Source: Psilocybe azurescens (taxonomy: Eukaryota; Basidiomycota; Agaricomycetes; Agaricales; Agrocybaceae). Taken from it: DNA of 64,000 bases. Below are positions 12,162 through 22,680 of the stretch, piece after piece. The position numbers were made by a program, and so were the translations under genes. The notes beneath the pieces were generated by a model, which saw nothing but the letters and a program-made list of their open reading frames with translations, ran no database searches and had not been told where the DNA came from. The DNA is taken from the NCBI GenBank assembly GCA_023853785.1, contig JAJIRX010000160.1, positions 372,001-436,000 of the forward strand, read 5' to 3'. Each line of letters begins with the position of its first letter. Position 1 is the first letter of the stretch.

Positions 12162-13572
12162 CTATTTTGGGGCTGCAATAGCTTTGCGACCCTTCTTTTG
12201 AGCATCGTCGAACTTGCGAATAATCAAGTCGCATTTTGTGGTTTGACAGATATGCCTCGAACCCGTTTTGACTGCGTCAGAGAATAGGGTAAGGCCAGCT
12301 GCACGCTCAACAGCGTCCACTATATCGGAAGGCTTTTTGTCACAATGCCAACGAAAGGCGAAGAATAAATTTGCTTACCAGGAACTATGAAACTTTCCAG
12401 AGGTGTTTCGTCCCGAATGACGGCGTTGGGTAGCACGAAAGCGCCAGTTGATAGCTCCAAAACATCAGGTGTGGAAGGTGATGTTGGTTTCGTTGTCAAG
12501 ACCACTTTGGCGAAGTGAGTAGGAACTGCCACATTGGGGGGAGAGCCAATGACTTCATGGGTCTATGAGGTGACATTATTGACTCTGTGAAGTGGGTGAG
12601 AGGCAACTGTGACTTACCACTCGCCATTTTCCATCCGCTTCTTGTCGGGGAAGATACAAAGGCACAGTAAAGATGTATACGTCCTGGAAATTTCCCGTAA
12701 GTCGCCGACACCAGTCTTCAAGATATGCCCAGTCTAATAACGGGGGTAGCCGTTTTAGGTTCCACTTTTAGAGATTACGAATAAGACGCACAATGCCTGT
12801 TAAACCCATCTCCGACTTGAGGCGCCATGTTGGAAAGAAGGAAAGTCTCGTTCATAGCTTCCTAACATTCTGTAAATAAAACGAACTGAGGAAAATTAAC
12901 AATAAGCATACTTGAGATGATTTGGCATCTGCCGCAGGTACCCTAGAAAGTTGCTTGAAATTTGGTCACACATACTGAAGATTTTGAATTTACTACTTAC
13001 ATGTGGCCGCGATCATATCCACTTCTAAAGTAGTCCTGGAGGCGGGCACGGAACATAGATGGGAGAGACTCGTCTTCGATGAATTTTGAATTCGAACGGT
13101 CGCCGGAAGGTTCCCCATCAAGTTTGCTCAGGGAAGCACGCGTAAGGTGTTCGGCAGTCTACAAAAACAAAGATCAACTGCCCTTCTTTTATTATTGCAC
13201 ATGTAATTTATACCCATGCTGGATGGCGCAGTCGCCTGTCATACCCTGCGACGTAGGCCTTGCGGATTAAAATGTCAGATACAGGTCCTATTATGCAAAA
13301 CAGATCGAGTTCAGCCGCCAAAGATATACTAGGAAAAATACCTGGGTTTCCATACTTCAACTGCACAGGAAGATTTGACGCGACGGTCAACTCTTTGGAT
13401 ATCGACGTCTTTCCAGCTGCATCGAGTCCGATCATAGGGGGCTGAATGACACGAGCCTGGGGGAGGGAGGCCGGGGCAGGGTGGCCTTGCTGGAGACCAT
13501 AGTAGCGATACCGCCACCTAGAAGTGCTCCAGCAGTAAACACAGCGGCATGTATTATGACGGCGCTAGGCAT
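12162..13572 (-). CDS. NUC1: Mitochondrial nuclease, EndoG/NUC1 family (DNA/RNA non-specific endonuclease)
   Basis: Mitochondrial nuclease that can act in mtDNA turnover and cell death. The N-terminus MPSAVIIHAAVFTAGALLGG looks like a signal-anchor/targeting segment. Then come AYVAGYDRRLRHPAWV, DYFRSGYDRGHM (about 12998-13030, the DRGH catalytic motif with the essential His), VPAADAKSSQ, EAMNETFLLSNMAPQVG (metal-binding Asn region), YWAYLEDWCRRLTG, and NVAVPTHFAKVVL followed by GAFVLPNAVI. The tail is Lys-rich and ends AIAAPK. There are several 45-65 nt introns. In exon 1 the frame breaks at a five-G run on the + strand (13459-13463); one more base joins the N-terminus to the PPMIGLDAAGKTS segment. 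Family high confidence; intactness depends on that run. Confidence 0.9.
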
Positions 13573-14432
13573 ATCTATTCGAAGTTCGGGGAAGTTGATG
13601 CGAAGTTGCCAGGTATCTAGCTGTGCTTAAATAACTGGTAGAACTCGTTGTCTACTGAAGAACTAGAAGATATTACGACAGCGCGTCGCCCACTCGTGTA
13701 CTAATGTAGAGTGGAAAGCTCCGTTCAAGAGCGTTGTTTGAACTCGCGAGGAGACGAATACAGGAAGCAAAGTAGCGGAATAACAACGATTCCGGAAATA
13801 AATTTGAGTTGCCATTTTGGACAGTGTTCGCGCTGTTTTCCACATGCAGTAATGTTCTCCGATTCTAGTTGTTGTCAAAAAAAAAAAAAAAAGTACAGAA
13901 AGTTGTTAACTGCTTGTGTGTAGTGAAGGTCCTCATAACAACTTCACGACACTAGAATCTAGATCGACTGCGCCGAGCCGAAGAGCATTTTTATTTACAA
14001 GAAAGAGGAATTTCTAAAAGATCAATCATCGTACAGTCAAACTGTGACTACTAGCAGCATTACTGTTCGAGACAGTAGTTTCGGCAATCTCAGCCCAAGA
14101 AAACTGAAACGGGAAACAATAGATTTAAAAACGCAAGCAGGAGTATGATAGATAGTAAATGTAAGGAGAAATATTGCTGCATGATTCCGGATGCCTTTTC
14201 TTTGTGTTGAGGAGTAAAAATCGTAAAGAAGGTAGAGGTGGAGGGAACGATGGGACAGTATACATAAATATATACCAAAAAAGCGTTGATAAGAAAAGAA
14301 AACATTAAAATGAGAAAGAAACTTTTCGACGAAGCGTAATGGTCCGACCATATGAGGGGGGAGGAGAGCGAGACTAGGCGCCACTTCGTCCATCATCCCC
14401 TGTAAGACTATCTGAGCGGACTGACACACTTA
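13573..14432. other. Intergenic, 0.86 kb, between NUC1 and the Pin4-like gene
   Basis: No gene is supported. It should hold the NUC1 promoter and the Pin4-like 3' UTR (both genes are on the minus strand). It contains a pure 16-A run at 13877-13892. The minus ORF at 14037-14429 lies directly after the Pin4-like stop and is hydrophobic and unlike any family I know, so it is treated as 3' UTR. Confidence 0.6.
13877..13892 (+). repeat. A16 homopolymer tract
   Basis: Sixteen consecutive A (T on the minus strand) upstream of NUC1. Poly(dA:dT) tracts of this kind often exclude nucleosomes in fungal promoters; that role here is inference. Confidence 0.7.
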
Positions 14433-16264
14433 TCAGATTTCCAGTGGTTCGTAAGTTTGAGCATCAAGCCCACCTCGGCCAGAAACTTGGGACTCGGTAA
14501 CCCCTATCCTGCTGTCACGCCTGCCGAATCCACCGACGCCGGGCCCGCGAGGTTGGCGCAACACACCGCTACCAGCGTTGTCGAGGCTGCCGTTCAGCGT
14601 GGCGGACCCGAGAGATGGGGGGAGACTGGGCACAGGAGGGATAGATCCACCGAATGGGCTGCCACCATTTGAGAAGAGCGAGCCAAAGCCGGTGGACGTC
14701 CTGCGAGACGGCGAGGAGATAGTAGCATAACCTTCTCGGATATTTCCGTTGGAAGAACGCGAGTTTAATCGTGGAGCCTGTTGGTGAAGTGTTTTCATGT
14801 CAGGCATAGATTTCTTGACGCGAAGAGAGTTGATAGTGGTAGTAGGGCTGATTGACGTAAGATACGCTGAAGGAGCGCGAGAAAGAGTGTGAGGCTGGCG
14901 TTGAGGTTGTTGCTGTTGTTGCTGCTAATAACGGAGGTATTAGTCGACGATCATCCAGGGGGAACAATGGACACAAACAGCTTACCCTTTGGGGATCGAT
15001 TCTAGTCACAACCGCATAACGTTCGTCGCCTTCGCCCACAGAATAATGGTAGACACCAAGCTTCTGAGCAATGAGATGAACAACTCGTCTTTGTTTGGGA
15101 GAAAGAGTTCGCGAAAATGCCAGTTCATCGCGCATTCTGTCATCCTTGAAGAGCAAAATCCTGGAGTAGATTTCCAGGGTTGATGGATCGTTGAGGTCAA
15201 GCTCGCTTGAAGAAGATTTTTCAGACACGCTAGGAGTTGCCGAAGGGGCAGGCTGAGAAGGAGCAGCAGGGGCGGAAGCAAGTGGCATAGAGTAAGTGGG
15301 AGTGGGCATAGCAGAGATGCCAGGGGGTGAATACTGCGGCTGTTGCTGCTGATAAGAGCCAGAAGAGAAAGACCTCTGAGCACCGAAGCTTGAAGAGAGA
15401 GCAGATGAAGAGAGGGCAGTTCCATAATCCTCATAGATTGGGTTGACATTGGTCTGTTCCTTCTCGAGCTGCATGGAACGCATTCTGCGAATAGCCTTTT
15501 CACGTTCGATGCGTTCCTTTTCTCCTGCTTGCAAGACCTTTTTGTACTCTACGCGCAACTTGCGCCCCTGAACATCGAAACCATTGAGAGCAACAACAAC
15601 GGCATCAGCATCAGCAGCCTGGCGGAAATTGGCGAATGCGAGGCCACGGAAAGAACCCTGTTGATCGAGATGATAGTTGAAGGCGTAAGGAGTGGGAATG
15701 GATAAAGAAGCCTATAGAAGATTGTCAGAAACGATATTAAAAAAAAAAGAAAAGAGATCGGGAAGACGAGAGATGACTCACGATTATATCGAGGAGAGTC
15801 TCACGTTTGACGTTAAATGGAATGTTTTTAATGACTATGGCGGTTGGAATAACATCGTCGTCTGGATTTGTTTGGGCGGGAGTTCCAGGGCCCATAGAGT
15901 TACTGAGATGGCCAAGAGGGGGCGATCCACCACCGGAAGAGAAATCGGAATTGTTATGAGGCGAAAGGGAGCGACTATCCGACGAGTTGTTGTCGAGCCA
16001 TTGCTAAAAACGGGAATGAGGAAGAGAAAAGGATAGAAAGGTGAAATTTGAACGCACAGTAGGGAGAGCACTGCGAACTGGCTTGTTCTTTAGAGGAGAC
16101 TGGGCGATACTGGATAGAGGATTGTAGGGGGACTGCTGGAGACCCTGGGTAGTTGCAAAGTGAAATTGGGACCTTCCTTCGTAATCATAAGAGTCATGGA
16201 GATGTTGCTGAGAGGCTCTTGAATTAAGAGTAAGAGAAGAGATATCTGGAGGAGAATTGGACAT
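14433..16264 (-). CDS. RNA-binding protein with RRM and R3H domains (Pin4/Cip2-like)
   Basis: Likely cytoplasmic mRNA-binding regulator related to yeast Pin4 and S. pombe Cip1/Cip2. Start 16264 gives MSNSPPDISSLTLNSRASQQ. The RRM lies at about 15540-15860 with RNP2 AIVIKNIPFNV and RNP1 RGLAFANF; it ends in KLRVEYKKVLQAGEKERIER, a signature of this subfamily. A Gln/Pro/Ser-rich linker leads to an R3H domain at about 15000-15130 (KQRRVVHLIAQKLGVYHYSV, with the spaced Arg and His). After an intron (about 14927-14983) a polyQ stretch and the conserved motif LRVKKSMPDMK follow, then a Gly/Ser-rich tail ending TYEPLEI. Regulation and targets cannot be read from sequence. High confidence on the domains, moderate on orthology. 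Confidence 0.88.
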
Positions 16265-17121
16265 GATGAAGAAAGAAAGAAAGAACGTATGTAGTATAAG
16301 GCAAAGGGAAACAGACGATGCCACACAGAAATCAGCCCTTATTTGTCACGAGGCAACTCAAAAATATTATTATCCTCGCAGCACTACCACTGCCCGAGTA
16401 AGAGGCTGCAGCAACAAATCTACATCTACGCCCACACAAATGCTCCCAGAGTGGTCCCAAGGCCCACGGTGTATATTTCTAGGTACGTTTTTCTCCCTCG
16501 GCACTAGCACAAATCCGTTGCTCGCCCCTGTCCGTGCGCGAGCCTGTGCTGCTGCTTTAACCACGCTGCTTTCACTCGGTCTTTGCAGTGTCGGCCGTGG
16601 CAACGATGGCAGGATGTGCTTTGGCGTGCTGTCCATGTCCTGTTAGCCGCCGCCCTTGTCTGCGTGGTCTGTCTTTGCGACTTACCATCTTTCGGGCGTG
16701 GGTCCTGGTGTCAAACGCAGAGACGATGGAGGAGAGCGTCGTGCCATCTGCAGTCAGAATCAGCGCCGTGTCACTTGTCAATCTATATTCGTTATTTTTT
16801 CGCTTACCACTTAGCAAAGAGCAACCAGTGCTCGTAGTTGATGATAAAATGTCGAAGAAATACGACGAGGGGAGGACTATCAAAGCACCTCGGAAGAAAA
16901 GACAGGTCAAAGGTAAACTTAAGTATATAAGCAAAAGGAAGTGCACTGCCGTACTCCTAGTATCGGCGCCTCCGCCAAGCCCGTTGCCAGCCAACCAGCA
17001 TCACTTCAAGTTCTTCCGGGCACACCTTGCTCAATTCAAATGTATATATAATAATTTAAGGCTTGAGCCACGCAGCCCAAACATGCAATTGTTAAATGTG
17101 ATAATACAAGTACTACATCTT
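16265..17121 (-). other. Region upstream of the Pin4-like gene with spliced-looking minus-strand leader
   Basis: Between UBE2C and the Pin4-like start (857 bp). On the minus strand two intron-like segments occur: 16748-16807 (GTAAGC...CTGCAG, 60 nt) and 16640-16685 (GTAAGT...CTAACAG, 46 nt). Removing both leaves an open frame from about 16994 to 16370 rich in Ser/Thr/Arg/Pro with no family I recognise. The simplest reading is a spliced 5' leader of the Pin4-like gene; a small separate gene is the alternative. A plus-strand ORF at 16588-17253 spans both and is probably a shadow. Confidence 0.4.
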
Positions 17122-18035
17122 TTAAGTAGAGTCGCTGACCGGGCGGTAGTATTTCATCAGTTGCGTTTTGAAATCTATAATTATGGCATTAGTCACAGAC
17201 AAGCTCCCTCCGAAATGAATGCTGCTTACCACTCGGTTTGTCCCAGAGCGTAGCCGCATCCGGGTTTAGAGGAGAGGCGTTGTTGGGTTCTGCAATTGAA
17301 ATTCATTGCGTGTACAAAGCCAGACAGACGCGTTTATGGACTTACCCCCAAGCAGGGATTGCAACGAGAGTAGTATGGTTTGAACGCTATACACGGCCGA
17401 CCACTTGTCCTACAGATGGCAAGGTCAAATCAAATACATTCAAGAGGTGGATCAGCCTTACTTGAAGAATATCAAGGCAGATTGCCCCTCCGGTGATGTC
17501 GACATTCGGATGATAACATGGTGTGTCAAATTTGATAGTGGGTGCCACATATGGGTAGTTGGAAGGGAATGAGATGGATATTTTGAAAGTGAGTCCTGCA
17601 TAAATCTGCCGACGAGTTCGGGATGAGTGCGAGTCAAAATTGAATGTGGAAAGAATATACTGACTGTCTCAGATGGCCCTTCTATTGTGCCGACCCACTC
17701 AAAGAGATTGCCGTCGTGTTTTGGGAATGCAGACTAGAAAATATGAATATCTGAGAAGGCAGAGAGAATTAGGAAATCTCACTATGCCCGGTGAAGATGA
17801 CATCTGAGATGATGGTCAACAACGCGTCTGATAGACCATGTGAACATCAACTCACCATGAGAGTCATTAGTTCATTACTGAGTCTGAAGACAAGTCGCGT
17901 TCAATACGTGGCTGGAGCAAAAGAATGACGAACGAACCTCTTGGCCACACTTCCCGCTACTTGTTGGGTTGAAGAGGGTGCGCTGGACTTGGGAGAGGAG
18001 CGAGGAGGTGCAAGAGATGAAGTGAGCTGTTCCAT
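17122..18035 (-). CDS. UBC11: Ubiquitin-conjugating enzyme E2 C (APC/C E2, UBE2C/Ubc11)
   Basis: E2 enzyme that works with the anaphase-promoting complex in mitotic exit. Start 18035 gives MEQLTSSLAPPRSSPKSSA, a short disordered extension typical of UBE2C. Spliced exons then read VAGSVAKR, LSNELMTLM, SAFPKHDGNLFEWVGTIEG, then SFPSNYPYVAPTIKFDTP and CYHPNVDITGGAICLDIL, where the Cys of ICLDIL is the active-site residue. KWSAVYSVQTILLSLQSLL and GEPNNASPLNPDAATLWDKP follow. A last small exon gives DFKTQLMKYYRPVSDST. At least six introns of 45-60 nt. Length (about 180 aa) fits the family. The divergent neighbour is EDE1. High confidence. Confidence 0.94.
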
Positions 18036-18308
18036 GTATGGATATAGAATATAAGTATTAAGAGTCGTAAAAGGCGTGAGGATGAGCTGCGTGGCAAGTG
18101 AAAGAAGAGGAGCAAGAGGCAATGTTCAACTCTGACACCTAACTTGGAAATTGAGGAAGAGATCACATGACACGCGCACCGTGTGATAAAACTGTTTAGA
18201 CTTAGTTAATCAAAGTCCGAGTCGCACTCACTGCTCAAGTTCCATCAAGTTCCCCCTCCCCGTCCATATATCCCTCCGAGAGTCTATTTCTCTCTCTGTC
18301 CGGACAGA

Positions 18309-21300
18309 ATGTCCACTAACTTCTCACCAACGCCTGCCGAGCTTGCTATTGTATCTCAAATATTTGCTTCTGCAGATCCCCAGAAACTAGGCGTCCTCAC
18401 TGGTGACGTTGCCGTCAGGGTATTTGGAGGTGCCAAGTTACCCCCAACTGTCCTGGGTGAAATCTGGAACATCTCAGATGAAGACAATAAGGGTTGGCTC
18501 CCCAAGAAGGGCGTAGCTATCGCTGTCCGGCTCATTGGCTGGGCTCAGAAGGGAGAGAAGATAACTCAGGCGTTGACTAACAAAGGTGGGATCGGTCTTT
18601 CTCCGCTCACATATCACTTGCTGAGGAGCCTTTCGCTTCAGCTGGTCCCTTGGCTGTCATTGAAGGAATAAATACGGTTTCTCAACAGACTACGGGCATG
18701 TCGTTGTCCAAGTCGCCTCCGCCTGCCGCTTTTCCACCATTGACACCTCAGGACAAGGCCAAGTTTCAAAACATGTTCTTCAAAAACGGTCCTTCAAACG
18801 GACTCCTGAGTGGTCTGTCATTTTATTTGTACTTCAGTGTCTGTAGATGCCAATGTTTCGAATGCTACAGGAGAAAAGGCCCGCGATATCTTTGTTAAGT
18901 CCAAGCTATCGAATGAACAGCTTTTGCAGATATGGTCTGTAAACTTTTGGAATCGCAGCATTGTAACTGACATTTATACTACAGGAATCTGGCGGACACC
19001 CAAGATAGAGGCGCTCTTGATGCAACCGACTTCACGATTGGCATGTACTTTATACAAGGAGTCATGACAGGAAAGATATCCTTCATTCCAACCTCGCTTC
19101 CGCCAGGTCTTTATCAGCAAGCAGGTGGCTTGACCAACAATGGTTCTGTGCATTCAAATATGACTGGAAATAGCGGATCTTTCAGCCCTATCAACAGCAC
19201 GTTCCCGCCTCAGCATACTGGGCAAAGTCACATGTTACAACCAGATTATACAGGCGGAGCGTTCAAAGCTCCTACACTTCCAGCGCGTCCTCAGGCAACT
19301 GGCCAGGGCAACGGACGCGCGCCTGAGTGGGATGTCACGCCTGCGGAGAAAGCGTCGGCTGACCAATTCTTCGAGACTCTGGACACGCAAAAAAGGGATA
19401 TATCGAAGGCGAGGTCGCCGTCCCTTTTATGTTGAAGTCAAATTTGCCTGAAGAAGTCTTGGCTCAAGTTTGGTTCGTGCTCTTTTCTACTTTCAATAAT
19501 TTTTACATTAAGACTGGGTTTCGTATTCAGGGACCTTGCTGACATCAACAACGACGGCTGTTTGACTAAAGATGGATTTGCTGTAGCCATGCATCTTATA
19601 AAGAAGAAATTGGCCGGGAAAGATATTCCTGCAAGTCTGCCCCCATCCCTTGTTCCACCTTCCGCACGGGCTGCAGTGTCCGGCTCTTCCCCATTTTCGC
19701 CTACCACCCAAACTCATCAACCTGAACAACCGGCTGTGGACCTTTTTTCTTTCGATGATACTCCTCCCTCTTCTGCAGGTCCCACACAAACTCTGACATT
19801 CTCGCCAAGTCTACAACCTCAATACACAGGCGCCTTCCAAGCACCCCCTGTAAAGCATACCTCGGAGCCCGATCCTTTCACCGTTCCTTCCTTCAGCACA
19901 TGTGTGTCTTTTTTTAATTCTTTAAAACTCTGAGTGCTTATTGTTGACCATCTAGCCCCACATCGAGACCTTTTGAGCGACGACGATGTCCATGCGACAG
20001 CATCGCCACCGCTGCATGACCAGTCGGCTGAAATTGGTAACTTGAAAAACCAACTACAATCTACGAACAAGTCTCTATCTTCTGCAAAGCAGGAACGTGA
20101 AGGTTTGGAACAGGCACTTGCTAATCAAGCTGCGCAACTTTCTACCTTCCAAACTCAGCTTTCATCAGCGAAGGCGGCTTATGAAACTGAAGTCAATCTG
20201 CTCGCGACTTTGAAGGAGAGGCGAGCTAATCAAGTCGCTGACATTCAGAAGACCAGGGAAGAACTTATCAGGGCCGAGAGTGATCTCAGTGCCATCCGTG
20301 TTGAAAAGACGGAGATTGAAGGTGCCTTCTTACGTGACAAGGAGGAGGCTAGGGATCTTCATAAACGCATGATAGAGGTCGGTCAACAAGCAGAGGCTTT
20401 GAAGGCGGATGTAGAAAAAGTGAAGAAGGAGGCCAAGCAACAGAAGGGTTTGTTGGCCATCGCCCGCAAACAATTGAGTACCAAGGAGGCTGAAAAGGCG
20501 AAGGCCGAGAAGGAGCACGAAGATGCAGTCGCTGAATTGACGACAGTCACTACAGAGAAGGAAGGTGTTGAGGCAGAAATTACCAGTATCGAAGCAGACA
20601 TTGCGAACTTTTCAGCTGCCGTGGAAGCGAGACATACGCCTTCATTCTCTCCGACTGGCTCTTTAGGCTTTGCCGCTGCTCAGCCTCTTCCTGTTTCCCC
20701 CGAAATAGCGTCACCCCAATCTGTCAAGAGTAACAACCCTTTCGAGCGTCTGGCTATGTCTTCGGGTAATTCCAGCCCTCGTTCCCAATCTCCCTTTCAA
20801 CCTCTTGCTAGCTCCATTCTTTCTTCTCCTTCCATCTCAGTAAATGCATCATCGTTCACGCCTAGTGCAGTCCCCATTGAAAGTGGACAAGAGGCTTCGA
20901 AGTCAATTGAAGGTATCCCTACCACAACGGAGGACCATCCCACTGAACTATCCTACCTTGCCGATGATGCGACGATCAATACCCTCGATTCTGTGCTTTC
21001 TCCAGGTACGGCTAATGGAACAGAATACTTCATGACCCCTCCTACAAGTGCGCAAGATGACACGGATTTAAACCCTGTCGATAAATTCCCGTCTCTAGAC
21101 AGCATCCCTGCTCCTATCGCACTGCCGTCATCTTCTGAAGCAGCACCTGCGAAACCTGCTACTGATCCTGCCCCAGATCACCATGAGACTGATTTGAATG
21201 CTCAGCTTCAAGAACTGGATGTTGACGGGTCTGATTCCGATAGTGATAGCGACGACGACGTGCCTTTAGGAACAAGGGTAAATGCCAATGGCAAAGCTCC

Positions 21301-22451
21301 TGTAGTCTCTGCCCAGAAGGACAAGCCAGCACCAGCAGCCAATGTTTCCTTCGATGACGTATTTGGGTCCGATGAACCAAAGGACAACACGCTTAACAAC
21401 TCGTTCGATAATACTTTTGACAGTGTCTTTGACACCTCAAACGCTGCCCCTCACGATACAATTTTGCATCCTGCCGAACGGCCTAATCATTTGGAGGCGG
21501 CAAAGCCTGCTGAAGTAAAACCAGAGGTTGCTGGCGTGAATGAGTTTGATCAGACCTTGACAAAACTACCGTCTTCAACGACAGCCACACCGGCTACCTT
21601 TTCCTTCGACACCGCTTTCGATGATAACTTTGATTTCGCCTCCGCATCGAAGGCGAACGATTTTCCAACTGCACCATTGATAAACGAGCCGAAAGAACCT
21701 GTTCATTCAAGCGCTTTCGATGATGCTTTCGGAACCAGCCCAGCTGCACCAGCTCTCAGTGCGGTTTCTGCGCCACAGCTGGCAACTGTAGCACAACCCG
21801 CCATGTCGGGTGCCAACAACGTACCCAGTTTTGGGACGTCTTTTGACGAGGCTTTCTCGGGATTTGATTCTGTAACTGCTCCAAAGTTGGACGACAAGCC
21901 GTTTACTGCACCGCCCTCGGTGATTACAAATGTTCCTTCATCGCTGCAATCTGTACCAGGATCGTTCCTCTCGTCGCCTGTACCCATCTCACCCAAGGCC
22001 GTGGCCCCCTCACCCCGACCCGCTGACTTGACCTCCTCTCCAACCAGAGAAAGATCCCCACCGCCCCGTATGGTCTCCCCTAAACCTCGTCTTTCTTCAT
22101 CATCCTCTAAGGAAACTCACGAGAAACCGCAACCCGCTGCCCGTCATTCTAAATTAAGTGTGAGTTTTGCAAACCTTTTTTAAGAACAGAACTCATCGGC
22201 CCCGTATATAGATTCGTTTGCCATTCGGCAAGAAGAAGAAGCACTCTGAACCATTGCCTGCTGCATCCACGCACCTCACACCTCCAGTTGAAGAACCTCA
22301 GCGGACAGGTACCCCTGCCAGTGAAGATGACGTAGAGCCCGTGAAACAGCTCACTGCCATGGGTTTCAGTCGTACTCAAGCAGTTGATGCTCTTGAGAAA
22401 TATGGATACGATGTTCAAAAAGCTCTTAACAGTTTACTCGGTGGTCAATGA
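18309..22451 (+). CDS. EDE1: Endocytic scaffold Ede1 (EPS15-like; three EH domains, coiled coil, UBA)
   Basis: Early clathrin-mediated endocytosis scaffold. Start 18309 opens directly into EH1 (residues about 8-95). EH2 is at about 18720-19080 and EH3 at about 19340-19640. Gln/Pro/Gly-rich linkers carry SFSP and TG-rich repeats. A long coiled coil spans about 20020-20620. The disordered region has an NNPFERL (NPF) motif and repeated acidic-aromatic units ([31 protein letters not shown]) like adaptor-binding DxF motifs. After the final intron a basic patch ([10 protein letters not shown]) precedes a C-terminal UBA domain ([20 protein letters not shown]). EH3 is broken by one base at a six-A run (19389-19394); an extra A restores [17 protein letters not shown]. 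High confidence. Confidence 0.93.
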
Positions 22452-22680
22452 TCTGTTTTTTCTTCTTCTTTGATTCTACCCCCGCTCTATGAAGCGCACA
22501 CGCTCATTTACTCAATACTACGGACAATCTACGATGGAATTACCCTTTTGCCTTTCGTTTCCAAAAGTTTCTTTTTTCTATGCTTATGTAATTGCGGTCT
22601 TGTCTTTCTAATACCTTTGAGAATAACGAATTATGGTGATTATACAATTACTATAATAACATGGCAAAAATGAGAAGCTA

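Noticed and set aside
14037..14429. 130-aa hydrophobic minus ORF after the Pin4-like stop
   Set aside because: Position and composition fit a 3' UTR; no recognisable domain.
16588..17253. 221-aa plus-strand ORF
   Set aside because: It overlaps the UBE2C terminal exon on the other strand and has no domain; intron signals are on the minus strand.
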